Shown here one piece after another: positions 1-10,890 of a stretch of DNA of 23,664 nucleotides. Made by a program: the position numbers and the translations under genes. The DNA comes from Gnetum montanum (Eukaryota; Streptophyta; Gnetopsida; Gnetales; Gnetaceae): NCBI GenBank assembly GCA_015680685.1, contig MNCI01035854.1:131717-155380 (forward strand), read 5' to 3'. Numbering within the stretch: the stretch's first letter is position 1; each line of letters begins with the position of its first letter. The notes beneath the pieces were generated by a model. That model was not told the DNA's origin. It worked only from the letters and a program-made list of their open reading frames with translations, and ran no database searches.

Positions 1-353
1 GACAACGATTAATTAACCCCAAGTGTTCCTTGCGGTGTTTAGGCATTTAGTCTGTGGAGTTCGACCGGATCGCATGTGCTACGCTCGTTTCGTATGGTTG
101 AGTGTAGGGGTACCTCGCTACTCATCAAACATAAAACATAAAATAATAAAAATCATATGCATCAATTACACTTAATCATACCTTTGTACTTTAGAAGTAT
201 AATTGGGAAGACAATGAACGACCTTAGGGCAAGATTTATTGCCTAGAAGACTAGTGCATTGGAAACTATAGAGTCCATAGAATTCGACCAGATTGCACGT
301 GAATGCTTTGTGATTCGTATGGTTGGGTATATGGGTACCTTCACCACTCATCA
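1..353 (+). repeat. E1 5' LTR, U5 part, with a duplicated terminus
   Basis: The segment ends in CTCATCA immediately before the primer binding site, so 353 is the LTR end. Its last 100 bases match the LTR end of E2 (12,360-12,441), sharing a TTCGACC block and ATTCGTATGGTTGG. The same terminus occurs a second time at 1-127, also ending CTCATCA, followed directly by sequence that normally lies about 100 bases before the terminus. The window therefore holds two LTR ends about 226 bases apart, either by tandem duplication or because an upstream element's LTR abuts a truncated one. Confidence 0.8.
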
Positions 354-372
354 TTGGCACTGTTGTTGGGGA
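354..372 (+). other. E1 primer binding site, tRNA-Asp type
   Basis: TTGGCACTGTTGTTGGGGA follows directly after the LTR-terminal CA. It matches the plant tRNA-Asp primer site (TTGGCGCCGTTGCCGGGGA) except for C/T changes and a G/A change, mostly in CpG context, as expected from deamination. It would have primed minus-strand DNA synthesis. Confidence 0.85.
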
Positions 373-503
373 CTCTATTTGTTGAAATGTGCACTATCTA
401 GGTTTAGTGGATATCATTAATATCGTTGGATGAACCCCAAGGTTGATATCATTCCTAAATAATATAACTACAAAAGCACATTGATAGTTAATTTGTTTGC
501 AAA

Positions 504-2900
504 ATGTCTTCTTCTCATAAGCAAAGTGATATGAAACTACCAATTCCACAAGAGTGCAAAGTGGTATATACTCATCCTGATGAGTATATACCAGACTTTA
601 CCTTCATCCTAAATTAGGATGAGTAACTGCAATGGTGTGATATGGAGGACAACATTGTGATGCCCCCCAATCAATCTGTGCCCTTGATGCTGCTTTAAAA
701 ACTTAAGAAGTTAGGCATCCATGATCTTCAAGAGGAGCATGTTGTCCAAGATTATAACTTTTGGGACTACTATCCTACTAACACACAACGCAAGCGAGAT
801 TGACATTAGGAGAGGCATCATGAGGATGCTAAAAAAATGGTTCATAAATCCTTTATTCCTACTAATCAAGATGACAATGAGGACCCTCCCTCTGAGGGCT
901 CTCAGCATGAAAGTTCTCTACCCTTTATTACTAGTGATGAGGGTGTGACCTTGATTCTACAGTCTACAATCCACAATTCAAGTTTAAAGAAAGATGGCAG
1001 TCAAGGTACGGGATCAAATAAGCATTAAGATGATATGAAAAATAATGAACATGGCCATGATAGCTAAGGGGGATTGCTAGATTTCATGATGAATGTAGTC
1101 CTTCTGCCTCTTCATTTGCATCTGCTTCTTCTTCCTCTTCTGATTCTGAAAGACGTCACAGAATGAACAACCATGATGGAGGTGAGCATCAAGGCAATAA
1201 TACTAATTGCCATGCCCACAATAATCAAAGGGGTAACCAAGGACATCATCAATGACAACAAAATCATGATGATGATGAGCCTCTGTTGGTGACTCAAAGC
1301 ATGCTTAATATTACAGAGGTAGTCAAGATTCCAAATAGGCATGTGAAGGATAGTCAAATCAAGCACTTAGACATCAATAATATCCTAAGATTTGAGGGGG
1401 GATATAACTCTGATCTGTAGACACATCTACAAGCTTTCCACAATGCCTGTGCCTTACAGAACATTGAAAATGATTAGCAAAAACTCATCAAAGAGGCTGA
1501 AAGTTGGTACTAGTCCTTGAAGCCAGAATCTATTCATAGATGGAGTACAATGCTTAAACTATTCAATGAAAAATACCAAATGTACTCCAACATATCCAAC
1601 TTGAGAAGGCAAATCCAAGGTCAAAAACAAGGAACACATGAACCCTTGGATGCTACCATGGGTAGATACTACTTCCTCTTACATCAATCCCCTGGCCATG
1701 GTTATTCTCAAAGGGAACAACTCTACCACATCATAAATGGGCTCAGAGTAGAAACTAGAAGAACTCTTGGGGTTTATGCCCAAGGGAGATTATCCCAATA
1801 AAGAGCTCATCAGATACAAAGGATGATAGAACAAGTTGCAAAAGAAGAAGGTGAGTTGAGAAAAAGGGAAAGTACAGAAGAGTATAATAGAGACCCCTCC
1901 ATTAGAAAAAGAGAGGTTTGATTTTGTGACATGGAGGAGTCACCACTTGACGAAGTGATGAACAAGAAAACCTTGCCTATCCAACAATCTATTTCTGATA
2001 TTTCGATAAAGGTTGACAAATTATGGGACTCTTTGGATGAAAAGTTCCAAAATATTATGAAGATTGCTGAAGCATCCAAAGAGAAAAATAGTGATCATAA
2101 CCGTAGGAGGTAGAAAGAAGCTAAATGTACCTACCAAAGAGGTAAGGGCAAAGCTGTTGCAATAGAGAAAGTTATGGAGACAAACTTTGATGATGATACT
2201 AGTTGTGACATCTATCAATATGAACATCCTCAAGGCTTTTGCCCTATGATGTCATACTTACAAGAGTCTAGGATATACATGTTAAATCCTTGACTAGCAT
2301 AGAGGCAAGCACCCAAACGATTGCCTTATTATCAAGGCAATCTGAGGTAGTTCCACTCAATAACAAGCTTACCATCCAAGTGGAGCTCCACCACAACCAT
2401 GTGAATAATATCAACAATGGCACCAACCACAATTGTCAGGAATGCCAGCGCCAAGATAGTAGTACCCTTATAGGCAACCAAATCCATACAGGTATTATGT
2501 TTAGCAACCCATTTCTCCAAGAAGTTCTACAAGCCATGCCTCCTTTCAGCATCACTATTATCCTCTAGAGTACCATTGAACTCATTTACCATCTACTTGA
2601 GGGGAACACCCATACCCATACCACCCTCTGCATTTGTCTATACACATCCCTCTACCTTCAACCCAATTACCTTCTGTTCCATTCATGTAGGGCAAAATTC
2701 CTCCATAACCGTAGCAAAAAAATGCAACAAGGGTTGTACATTCACAACCAGCTTTCTAACTGAGTGGTTCAAACAATTGATTTAGGAAACAACCATTTTT
2801 CCAACCTAAGAGTCCTCCCAAACCCTCACAACCTAATGCAATTAGTTACCCTGTATCTCCAACACCCTCATCCTTTGCATCAAACACATTCGAGTTCCCT
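504..2900 (+). pseudogene. gag: E1 gag, decayed
   Basis: Gag would form the virus-like particle. The frame starts at an ATG (MSSSHKQ) matching the starts in E2 and E3. In order it has: a conserved head of about 100 residues (VVYTHPDEYIPDFTFIL), a Ser/Asp/His-rich linker, a capsid core around 1,390-1,800 (FEGGYNS, then a ...RWSTMLKLFNEKY block and GHGYSQREQLYHIINGL) typical of the Retrotrans_gag family, a helical charged segment around 1,810-2,110, and a Pro/Gln/Tyr-rich tail. The putative zinc knuckle near 2,206 reads CDIYQYEHPQGFC, with Tyr in place of the second Cys. The frame has many stops, for example at 615, 624, 807, 1418 and 2348. Confidence 0.88.
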
Positions 2901-2934
2901 TCAAACTAAACACCGCCTTAGATCCGCACTATAA

Positions 2935-3430
2935 TGTTAACTCATGTTATTTTTGATTGGATCAAGGCTAGCAATCTTCCCATGAAAAGATCTGACCCAG
3001 GAAGGCCACTCATTTACTTATGGATCGCTGGACATAAGCCATGCAAGGCTCTTCTTAATTCTGGTTCTGATGTTAATCTCATCTTTCATGACATGTATAA
3101 AGCCTAGAACCTACCACCTATCAAGAAGAGCAACATTCATTTAGAATTAGTAGATCAGTTAATCACTGTTCCTTTGGAACTAGTGGAGGACATTGTGACC
3201 ATAGTTAGTGGGTGATCCTATCCTGTCGATTTTCTAGTGATCAAGGTTGAAAACTACAAAGGTGACTTCCCCATCATTATGGGAAGTGCATGGTTAAGCA
3301 TAGTTGATGCATGAATGGGCATAAGGGACCTCTCCTTGGAAAGCTCTAAGGAAATTAAATTTGGAAGGCTAGAGAAGAAGTGTGTTCCATGCATCACATA
3401 TAGTGATAATGGGTGTAATTGCGTGTAGAA
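2935..3430 (+). pseudogene. E1 aspartic protease, decayed
   Basis: Retroviral-type aspartic proteases cleave the Gag-Pol polyprotein. The region reads MLTHVIFDWIKASNLP, then KPCKALLNSGSDVNLIFHD, then a DFPIIMGSAWLS strand. The active-site triplet is expected to be DSG; here the codon at 3057-3059 is AAT, giving NSG, so the catalytic Asp is lost (E2 keeps Asp at the same place). In-frame stops include TGA at 3312, which E2 shares at 15,457. The block ends with CVPCITYSDNGCNC, also conserved in E2. Confidence 0.85.
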
Positions 3431-3571
3431 AATTTAGTCCTTCAAAAGTACATTCCTTAAAGCATGCAATTACTATGCACATGAAACAGATATCCAAAGG
3501 TGTTTGTACACAATAGCCACAAAATAGGAGGGCACCTAGTGGCTGACAGCTAACTCTAATAGCAACACATT

Positions 3572-4650
3572 ATGCATGGAATCAAGAGCCTTACATGTGC
3601 CTATGTCGAAGACATGGATGAACTTGAGCAAGTTCATCACCAACTCTTTGATGATGAAGATGATAATACCTATTGGGAAGAGTTGGAAGTCCCTGATAAT
3701 TTCAAGCAGGAGCCCCTAGAGTTAAAAACTCTACCAGTTGGCATAGAGTATGCATTTTTAAACAATGTCAAGCTGGTCATAATCAATGCCAAACTTGCTC
3801 ATGAACAAAAAGAAAAGCTATTAAAGGTGGTTAAAAAATGGCCAACAGTCTTTGCTTGGTCATATCTTGAGCTAATAGGAATCAATCCAAGGATATGCTA
3901 GCATTGCATCTACACTAACCCAGCCATGAAGCTAAGAAGGCAGCTGCAAAGGTGACTAAACCCCAAATTGAAATAAATCATCAAGGAGGAAATAGAAAAA
4001 CTCCTCAAGACAAGGTTCATCTCTCCCATCACTAGATAGTGAGTGGGTTAGCCCACTCATAATTGTGCCAAAGAAAGGTGGTAACTAGTGGATCTGCATT
4101 GATTTTAAGCTATTAAATATGGCAACATTTAAAGATAATTTCCCATTGTCATTTGTGGATCAAGTGTTAGACACTGTCTCTGGGCATTGCTATTATAGCT
4201 TCTTGGATGATTATGGTGGCTATAACCAAATCTAGATAGTGCCAAAAGATTAAGCTAAGATAACATTCACAAGTCCTTGGGGGACTTTTGCATATTGTAA
4301 GATGCCATTTGGTCTATGCAATGCCCCCACAACATTTCAATACCTGGTCCTTAGTATTTTCCAATAGTAAATTGGTAGTAGGGTAGAGGTCTTCATGGAT
4401 GACTTCTCTACCTATGGGGCTACATTTGAGCAAGCCTTGGATCACCTTGAGCAGGTTCTAAAAAGATGTGTTAAAACAAACCTTAGGCTCAATTGGTAGA
4501 AAAGCCATTTAATGGTCCAAGAATGCATAGTACTAGGGCATAGAATTACTTGGGCAGGGATTGAGGTAGACCTAAAAAAGATAAGGGCCATCCAAGGAAT
4601 CACATGCCAACTAGAGATAGTTAAAAGATGTCTGATCATTCCTTGGACAT
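3572..4650 (+). pseudogene. E1 reverse transcriptase with its N-terminal linker, decayed
   Basis: A 109-codon open stretch (3,572-3,901) is the linker before the reverse transcriptase; it contains ELKTLPVGIEYAFL and KKWPTVFAWSYLEL, which match E2 closely. The polymerase core follows with the usual boxes: DSEWVSPLIIVPKKGG, CIDFKLLNMATFKDNFPL, FVDQVLDTVSGHCYYSFLD, then KMPFGLCNAPTTFQ. The catalytic box FMDD is intact at 4,392-4,403; FMDD rather than YLDD is common in Athila/Tat. The thumb side continues with LDHLEQVLKRC and VLGHRITWAGIEVD. Stops replace Gln or Trp codons (for example NQI then TAG), so it is inactive. Confidence 0.92.
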
Positions 4651-4779
4651 ACTAGCTGCTACCAACAATTCATAGAGAATTACTCTAAGATTGCAAAGTT
4701 ATTGGTAGAGCTTACAAAGAAAGATGCTCCATTTATCTAGACCAAGGAGCATGAACATGCATTTCAATAATTAAAGTAT

Positions 4780-5200
4780 AAACTCTTAGAAACTCCAATT
4801 TTATGGGTACTAGACTAGTCTAGACCATTTCACATAATGATGAACGCATCTAATTATGCTTTGGGGCTGGTGCTTACACAGTTGGACAATAAGAAATGTC
4901 CATATTACATCCACTACCCAAGCTGAAGCATTGTGGGTGCATAACTAAATTACACCACAATGAAGAAAGAATTAATGGTAGTGGTGTATGCTCTTGAAAA
5001 GTTCAGGCACTATGTGCTTGGTCATAAAGTATTTGTGCACACAGACCACAGTGCCATTTGCTTCCTAATGAACAAGTTGTCAGTGAGCCCTTGTATCATA
5101 TGATGGCTCATGATCTTGTAGGAATTCAATCTTACAATGGTAGATCGGAAAGGTATTGAGAATGTGGTCGCTGACCACCTCTCTTGATTAAGATGGGATA
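4780..5200 (+). pseudogene. E1 RNase H domain, decayed
   Basis: RNase H degrades the RNA template after reverse transcription. The frame reads FHIMMNASNYALGLVLTQLD, then TMKKELMVVVYALEKFRHYVLG, then VFVHTDHSAICFLMNK, and closes with IENVVADHLS, the usual end of this domain in Ty3/gypsy. The first catalytic residue (Asp in the canonical DAS box) is Asn here, while the Glu of TMKKEL and the Asp of HTDH are kept. Stops occur after HYPS and in the tail. Confidence 0.88.
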
Positions 5201-5379
5201 ACAAAGAGGAGGAGAGCCCGCTCTCTGATCAGTTTCCAAATGAACTCCTGTTTATAGAAAAAATAAATGACCAAGTACCCACAAAAACAAAATGGTATGA
5301 CAACATCCTCACTTACCTTCTCACTCAAGAGATGCCACAAGGTCTAGACTTTAGGAAGAAACAATAGTTTCTTCATTGA

Positions 5380-6520
5380 GAAAAGTACTTCATGAAAATC
5401 AATGGACACCTTTACAACGTGTGCATTGATGGCCTAGTTCGTTGGTGTGTCCCTGATGTAGATCAATTATGCATTCTGCAAGATGCTCATGAAGGCCCTT
5501 GTAGAGGCCAGTATGCAAGGAGGTGCACAACCATAAAAATCCTAATGGTAGGATACTATTGGCGTAAAATCTTTAAGAATGTCCACTAGTTAGTTTGATC
5601 TTATGAATGTTGTCAAAGAGATAGTGGGATGACCACTTGAATGGAGGGTCCTCAATAGTGAATTCAATCATTGGAGCTCTTTGACATATGGAGTGTAGAC
5701 TTCATGGGTTTCATCACATCCATGTTCAATGAAAAGGTATACATCATCATAGTAGTTGACCAGTGCACCAAATGGACAGAAGCAATAACTATTAGTGATT
5801 GTACATCATCCATTACTACTAAATTTGTATAACAAAATGTTGTCAATAGGTTTGGGGTGCTATGTGCACTAATTTCTGATAATGGAACTCACTTCATCGA
5901 TGTCACTTTTAGAAAGTTGATGTAATGCTTAGGGGTTGAACATAAATTAACAACACCCTATCACCCCTAAGCCAACGGTCAAGTAGAGGTAACTAACAGG
6001 GAGATTATAAAGATTGTAATAAGGATCATAAGAAAATATAGGAGAGATTGGAGCACAAAACTCAATGATGCCCTATGTGCCTACCACTCAACATGGAAAC
6101 TTCCTATTAGCTACTCTCCCTATGAGCTAGTGTACAGAAAACTTCCAACACTTCCAATCCAACCGAGCTCTGTACACTCTCAATAGTTTGTGAACTAAAT
6201 CTTAACCTAAGTCTAGCACAAAAAGAAAGATTAATCAACCTCAATGTGCTATATGAGAATTGATTAGTGGCCTTGTCTTTGAATGAAGTGCATAAGGCAT
6301 TCAATAAGCAACAACATGACCTAAGAATATAAAAAGTAAAATTCCAACTAGGAGAGAAGGTTCTCTACTAGAACCCCACACATGTACCACATAAAACTAA
6401 GTTTCAAATGTTGTGGAAGGGATCTTATATAATTGCCAAAACCTTTCCTTCTGAGGCCATGACCATATATAAACTTGAGAGCCCAAATAAAGGTGGTTGG
6501 TTAACATCCAACAAGTAAAG
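5380..6520 (+). pseudogene. E1 integrase, decayed
   Basis: Integrase inserts the cDNA into the host chromosome. The N-terminal zinc domain starts at the His of DAHEGPCRGQYARR (5,488) and continues GYYWRKIFKNVH to SYECCQRD; the second His is Gln and one Cys is Tyr. After a frameshift near 5,640 the catalytic core reads IWSVDFMGF (Asp at 5,698), LISDNGTHF (Asp at 5,878) and ANGQVEVTNREI (Glu at 5,986). The last two are separated by exactly 35 residues, so the DD35E triad survives as codons. ISYSPYELVYRKLP and a C-terminal FQLGEKVLY...LWKGSYI segment follow. No chromodomain is visible before the frame dissolves near 6,540. Confidence 0.9.
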
Positions 6521-6559
6521 CCTTTCCATGAGCCAAGGCAAGCTAATACAACAAATACT

Positions 6560-8100
6560 TCCACGAATGGACAACCATGATCAATTTTTCAAATCTCCTC
6601 CTTCCAACTTAGTCATGGGGGAGATGGCCATCTATGCTAATCATCCATATGACTCCCCAATTTTCCTATTTTTTTTACATTTTTGATTTTGCAAATTATT
6701 TATTTTACACCTTTTTGATTTTCAAATTTTTCCTATTTTCACACCATTTTTGGTTTACACCATTGTTAGTACATTTGAATATTTTACACTTTCTTATATA
6801 TTTTACTTTGTTTGAGTATGATTTTCAAATTTTGGCTAATAAAAGTGCTTTATTGCCAATAGGACATAGTGGTGCCATGGCTGCTACTAATGGTGGTTTG
6901 TGCTTTATGTTTGATTTACTAATGTCTAGTTTCTATTTTTGAATTTTTGTACTAATGACTCAGTCATGGTTTCTTTTTCATGGAATAGACAATGAGTCCA
7001 CGACATCCACCCATTCACAAACTCTATGGGTTTCCTTGTTTTGTAAGTTTAAGGTTCCTTTTATTAAATCAATTTTTAATAAATTGGTGACCTTGGTAGT
7101 TTTCGGAATTGGGAAGGATTCAAAGGTTTGTATAGGGTGTGACTTCAAAGGGACTCAATACTCTTTGTACTCTTTTCTACTTACTTGGGTGCTTGAGTGT
7201 TTTTCATCGACTTCTTACAATTTCATGTTACAATAATAGGAAGTCAAATAAGTTTTTGCATGGTGTGGTTCCCATCCAAAAAGAAAGAAAAGAAAAGAAA
7301 AAAAACATTATGGGAATTCAAAGCACACACCTTAGAAAAAATAAACGACCTACAAGCATTGGTTATGGAACTAGAAAGACATGTACCCATGCCTGAAGGT
7401 CCCCTCTAACTAAGGCCCTATCTCACTTCCTACTTCTCTTTTCTTCTCTTTATGGAATAGTGGTTATTTTGTGGGACCATTCTTGTGTCTCAATGGGGTG
7501 GATCAATGTTAGAGTGACAATGTGAAGTCATTGAAAGAGGTTGGTTTTGGTTTGGACTAACGATGGATCTTCTTCGGTCATTTTAAACATAAACTCCATA
7601 AGGGACTTCTTATGACCTTAGTTTGGAATTCCATTCTACCTTCTCTATCATTCATCTATGCTAATCATAATTAACCTTGTTACTGATGTCCATGTTCTTG
7701 ATTTTGTGTCTTGGTCTAATGCATTTGAATTCTTAGGTAGAATCTTCTGTGTTTTAGTCCTTAACTTCCATTGACCATTAATCACCTATGGGGCCCATGG
7801 ACTCTTATAGTTAAGGTTATGCAAGGGCAAAAAGGGAATGTGCCTACTATGGGAAGGACCTACTTGCATATCTCTTGGTCATGTTCGTTAAGTACCTTAT
7901 TGTTAGGCATTCTTGTAGTCTGAATCTTTCATATGTCCATCTTTTGCATCACACCATGTGTTCTTTTATAAATTTTGTTCATTAAACATATTCTCCATCA
8001 AAATTTTCAATTTTTGAGCTTTCAAAGACCCTCTTCAATAATTTTATCATATTCTTGGCTTTTCTAGAATTCCATAGACCCCAATTTTATTGAATTTTTT
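6560..8100. other. Post-pol AT-rich tract without a supportable gene
   Basis: From 6,640 to 6,840 the plus strand is extremely T-rich (repeated TTTTTGATTTTNCAAAT runs). Further on only short frames occur. One of 49 codons at 7,260-7,409 has a Lys-rich patch (KKKEKKRKK) followed by a helix-like HTLEKINDLQALVMELERH; it may be a scrap of a retroelement protein, but nothing supports it as a gene. No LTR end, polypurine tract or promoter could be assigned with confidence. Confidence 0.5.
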
Positions 8101-8138
8101 TTTATATTTTTCGAGATATTCAAATTTCAAAATTTTGG

Positions 8139-8226
8139 TTGATGGGCCTCATATATGAGGCCCCATCAATGGAGTAGACTCATATATGAGGCCCCATTGA
8201 CATGGTGAAAAAATATTATAAATAGG
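8139..8226 (+). promoter_or_regulatory. Palindrome pair plus TATA box
   Basis: GGGCCTCATATATGAGGCCC (8,144-8,163) is a perfect 20-bp palindrome; counting one unpaired G, the symmetry runs to about 31 bases (8,139-8,170). CTCATATATGAGGCCCCAT repeats at 8,179-8,197. TATAAATAGG follows at 8,217-8,226, about 20 bases later. E3 has the similar block GAAGCCCCATTGATG upstream of its own TATA box. This is probably the U3/R border of another LTR or a promoter for the decayed frame at 8,662. The sequence after the TATA box does not match the R regions of E2 or E3. Confidence 0.55.
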
Positions 8227-8661
8227 TGTGGTCCCACTTTCAAAAATTTACATTTTCTCATAAATGTTGAAGGAGTTTTTCAAATTTTTAGAGCCTAAAA
8301 CTTTCCAAAGCCCATAACTTATAAACCGTTTATCCAAATCACTCCATTCTTTGACCTTGTAGCTACCAGAGGTAAGCTCTTCATTGTGGGGGCACAAATG
8401 TGCCATTTTTAATAGAAAACTGTTTGCAATTTTTTTAACTCACATAACGGTTTAACTAAAAAATCAACTATCAAACACCAAATTCCAAGAGTTAAACCTT
8501 TCCAACAAGCTCCAGTAGCATTTATAATAAATAATTAATAAAAAAATTAATCTACCATGGTCCAATCTTAGCCAATGCATAGCTAACTAACAAGAGAAGG
8601 TATTCAAAACTTTAAAGTTACCCATTATATTTATTAATCTATGAATGTGTTGTCACCATAG
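8227..8661 (+). other. Possible leader or LTR remainder between TATA box and decayed frame
   Basis: This AT-rich stretch without reading frames includes CCATAACTTATAAACCG followed by TTATCCAAATCACTCC. No tRNA-like primer site or clear LTR end is visible. It may be R/U5 and leader of the element whose promoter is at 8,217, but this rests only on position. Confidence 0.3.
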
Positions 8662-10050
8662 ATGGCACCAAAAGGGAAGCATACTAGGAAGCAAGATCAT
8701 TCCAACCAAAGGAGAAACGACCTAGAACAGGAAGAGGCCAAGAACAACCCTAAGAAGAACCACTCAAAACCCATGCCACATGTCCTCTTAGGAAAGAGGT
8801 GGAGGTGGAATCTATCAGACAAATTCTAGAACTAACAACAGTAACAAAACACTCCCATCAGGATGATGCGTCAACACAACCAGTAAATCTTGAGGTGACC
8901 TTAATAGAGGCTTGTCTAAATTAGATTAAATCAAGGGAGGTCCAAAAACCAATGCTTCAAGAGTTAAATTTTGGCCCTTTCCTAGAGCATGCACCAAGAG
9001 AAGTATAAGACCAGCTAGAGGCCTCTCCCATGTGGCCAATCATCATTTCCAGTGGGGAGTGGTACATGGGAGAAACATTTCTATTCTAGAACAAGAGGCA
9101 ACTTGGATCAATAGTGAAGATCAAGGACATCCCAATGTCCTACTTGGTGTAGGAAATTACTATAGTGCTTAGGTTGCCCAAAATAGGGGCAAATCTTATT
9201 GAAATTCTAATGTAGGCTAATTCAAGCATTAAGAAAGACTAGGTGCAATAGTGTTATCATGTCGATCATAAGGATTTTGGTGTGCTCACACCAGTAGAGA
9301 GGATCAATTATAAGATTGTGGCCTTCCACCTCAATCCCACGATGAGGTCAAGAAAAATCATCGCCTTCTCTACTCGAGCATGCGTCACTCTAAGTGAGAG
9401 GTTTATGATCAACCTTTTGCAATTGATCTAGCTAGAGATGGAGAAGCAGTTTAAAGAAAATGAATGCAGAAGGAAGGAATTCCCCTTTCCATGCCTCATC
9501 AGGAAACTCTATCAAAGGGAAGGGATAGTCTTTATACCAACAACACAATCAAAACTATTTCAATGACCAACTAGGTGAAAAGGATGAAGGATAAGACGCT
9601 TGCCACAACTATCCAAGAAGAGGAGTAGAAACCATGACATCCACGTACCACTCAAACAAAAATGCTAGATATCACTGCAACTACCCAATGGTTGTGCAAA
9701 CATAGAGAATGGCTCTTGAGTGAACAAGAGAAACAAGTAGGCATAAGTGGTGGTGATGCATTCGTGTATAAACTATTCATGAGTCATCTTAATGAGGTGG
9801 TTTGAATAATCAGCTTGATGGGTGAGGGTGGATCCATTTTCTTAGCCCAAAGAATGCAGTTGCTTGCGAAGTTTAATCCAAGTACCAAAGAGGTCATAGG
9901 ATCTCTTGTAGAATAATAGTCACTTCTAGAAATCTCTAGGAATGCTACAACCTTCTTAGTGTGCTTGGAAGAGGGTGAGGAGCAATAGTTTTCATAATGC
10001 ATTACAAGAGGCAAGTAACAACAACAGAAGTGATTGCTAATAGGATTGCT
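8662..10050 (+). pseudogene. Decayed frame, perhaps 'putative plant transposon protein' type
   Basis: An ATG in good context (ATAGATGGC) starts MAPKGKHTRKQDHSNQRRN, a basic head, followed by acidic and helical stretches broken by stops and frameshifts. The best preserved part (about 9,270-9,545) reads VLTPVERINYKIVAFHLNP, then IIAFSTRACVTLSERFMINLLQL, then FPFPCLIRKLYQREGIVF. The layout of a central helix followed by 'FP-LI--LY--GI' recalls the domain found in many plant retroelement accessory frames (PF20167), but this is from memory of the family shape and unproven. It could be an accessory or env-position frame of E1, or belong to a separate element driven by the TATA box at 8,217. No catalytic residues can be named. 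Confidence 0.4.
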
Positions 10051-10244
10051 GAAATGCTCAACGCACCTGCTGTACCGCCTGAAATCGTCGGTCCCCGGCT
10101 GGAACAGGAAACAGAGACCGCGGGATCACAGGGTAAGCACAGATGACCCTACCTTCGCCTGAGGGCGAGCTGGAATGCACGAAGGCAGGGTACCTTGCGT
10201 GGTCTGCACGCAGATCAGACAAGGATTTCCCCGAGCGCCACCGA

Positions 10245-10510
10245 AGTGTTATACGCTGGGTTATGTGTAAACGGAGCGTAAACAGTGAACAGACGCAGAC
10301 AGAGCGTAAGCGTAAAAGGGCGTAAACAGGGTCGGGCGTAAACAGCGTAAAGAAATTTAGGCACGACGTAAGCGTATACAGGCGTGAACAGCGTGAACAG
10401 CGTAAACAAGTGTAAAGAGCGTAAACAAATGTAAACAACGTAAGCGGTGTGGGCGTATACAGACGCAAACGGAGCGTGAACGTAAATAGGCGTAAACGGA
10501 GCATGAGCCA
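10245..10510. repeat. Interspersed GCGTAAAC array
   Basis: At least six exact GCGTAAAC copies occur in about 265 bases, along with GCGTGAAC (three), TGTAAAC and CGTAAGC variants. They are often followed by AG or AA, giving units of roughly 10 to 17 bases with irregular spacing. A separate run of three GCGTAA units lies at 10,705-10,722. Reading through the array on the minus strand gives a long low-complexity frame rich in RLRLFTF-like words, which is a by-product of the repeat. Confidence 0.85.
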
Positions 10511-10809
10511 AGTTGATGTAAAATTGTAAAAGAACTTGTAAGCAAACAATGTAAATAGTGGATTACAGAGTCAAAATAGTGTGCACCAGTTTAACGCAGT
10601 CGTGTAGGGACACAAGGCAGACATAAAGCCCCGGTGGATGTAGGGATGCGACTGGTTCGCACAGTAGGCGGAGCGTGGATTATGCTCAGCGTACAGGACT
10701 TCCAGCGTAAGCGTAAGCGTAAGGGGTTTCTGGGCTCTTGTTCGCAGCGTAATTGCTCTGGGTCTCCTCTGGTAAATTTTTGCCGACCTAGAATTTACGA
10801 AAAACTGGG

Positions 10810-10860
10810 CTATTTATAGGGGTAGGGTTACCGGGAAAATCGGACTGGGAGACACGTGGC
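10810..10860 (-). promoter_or_regulatory. Minus-strand promoter: G-box and TATA box
   Basis: Read on the minus strand, GCCACGTGTC (10,851-10,860, a full G-box with CACGTG at 10,853-10,858) lies about 30 bases before CCCCTATAAATAG (10,811-10,823). This is a textbook plant core promoter arrangement pointing leftward, towards the GCGTAAAC array. Upstream of it on that strand lies the GCGTATACGC palindrome cluster. No coding product downstream is convincing. Confidence 0.55.
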
Positions 10861-10890
10861 GTATAGACCGGGCGTTACAATTTAGAAACA

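Larger units (their letters stand above)
1..6560 (+). mobile_element. E1: decayed Ty3/gypsy (Athila/Tat-like) LTR retrotransposon
   Basis: The order is LTR end, primer binding site, gag, protease, reverse transcriptase, RNase H and integrase, all on the plus strand, which is the Ty3/gypsy order (integrase last). The FMDD box, the FGLCNAP motif and the Asp-type primer site fit the Athila/Tat side of plant elements. Every domain is broken by stops and frameshifts, so the copy is dead. The left edge of the window cuts the 5' LTR. The right edge of the element is uncertain: coding similarity ends near 6,540, and no 3' LTR matching the 5' one was found by eye in the next 3.5 kb. Confidence 0.93.

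Noticed and set aside
6634-6942. 102-codon Phe-rich frame resembling a membrane protein
   Set aside because: It is a translation of a T-rich low-complexity tract; Phe/Leu/Ile runs are expected there and no conserved feature is seen.
8217-8226. TATA box taken as the 3' LTR of E1
   Set aside because: The sequence after it shows no similarity to the R/U5 of E1, E2 or E3, and no LTR terminus ending in CTCATCA follows.
10058-10549. 163-codon minus-strand open frame rich in RLRLFTF words
   Set aside because: It is created by reading through the GCGTAAAC array; low complexity, no start context and overlapping frames of the same kind (10,215-10,511) show that it follows from the repeat.
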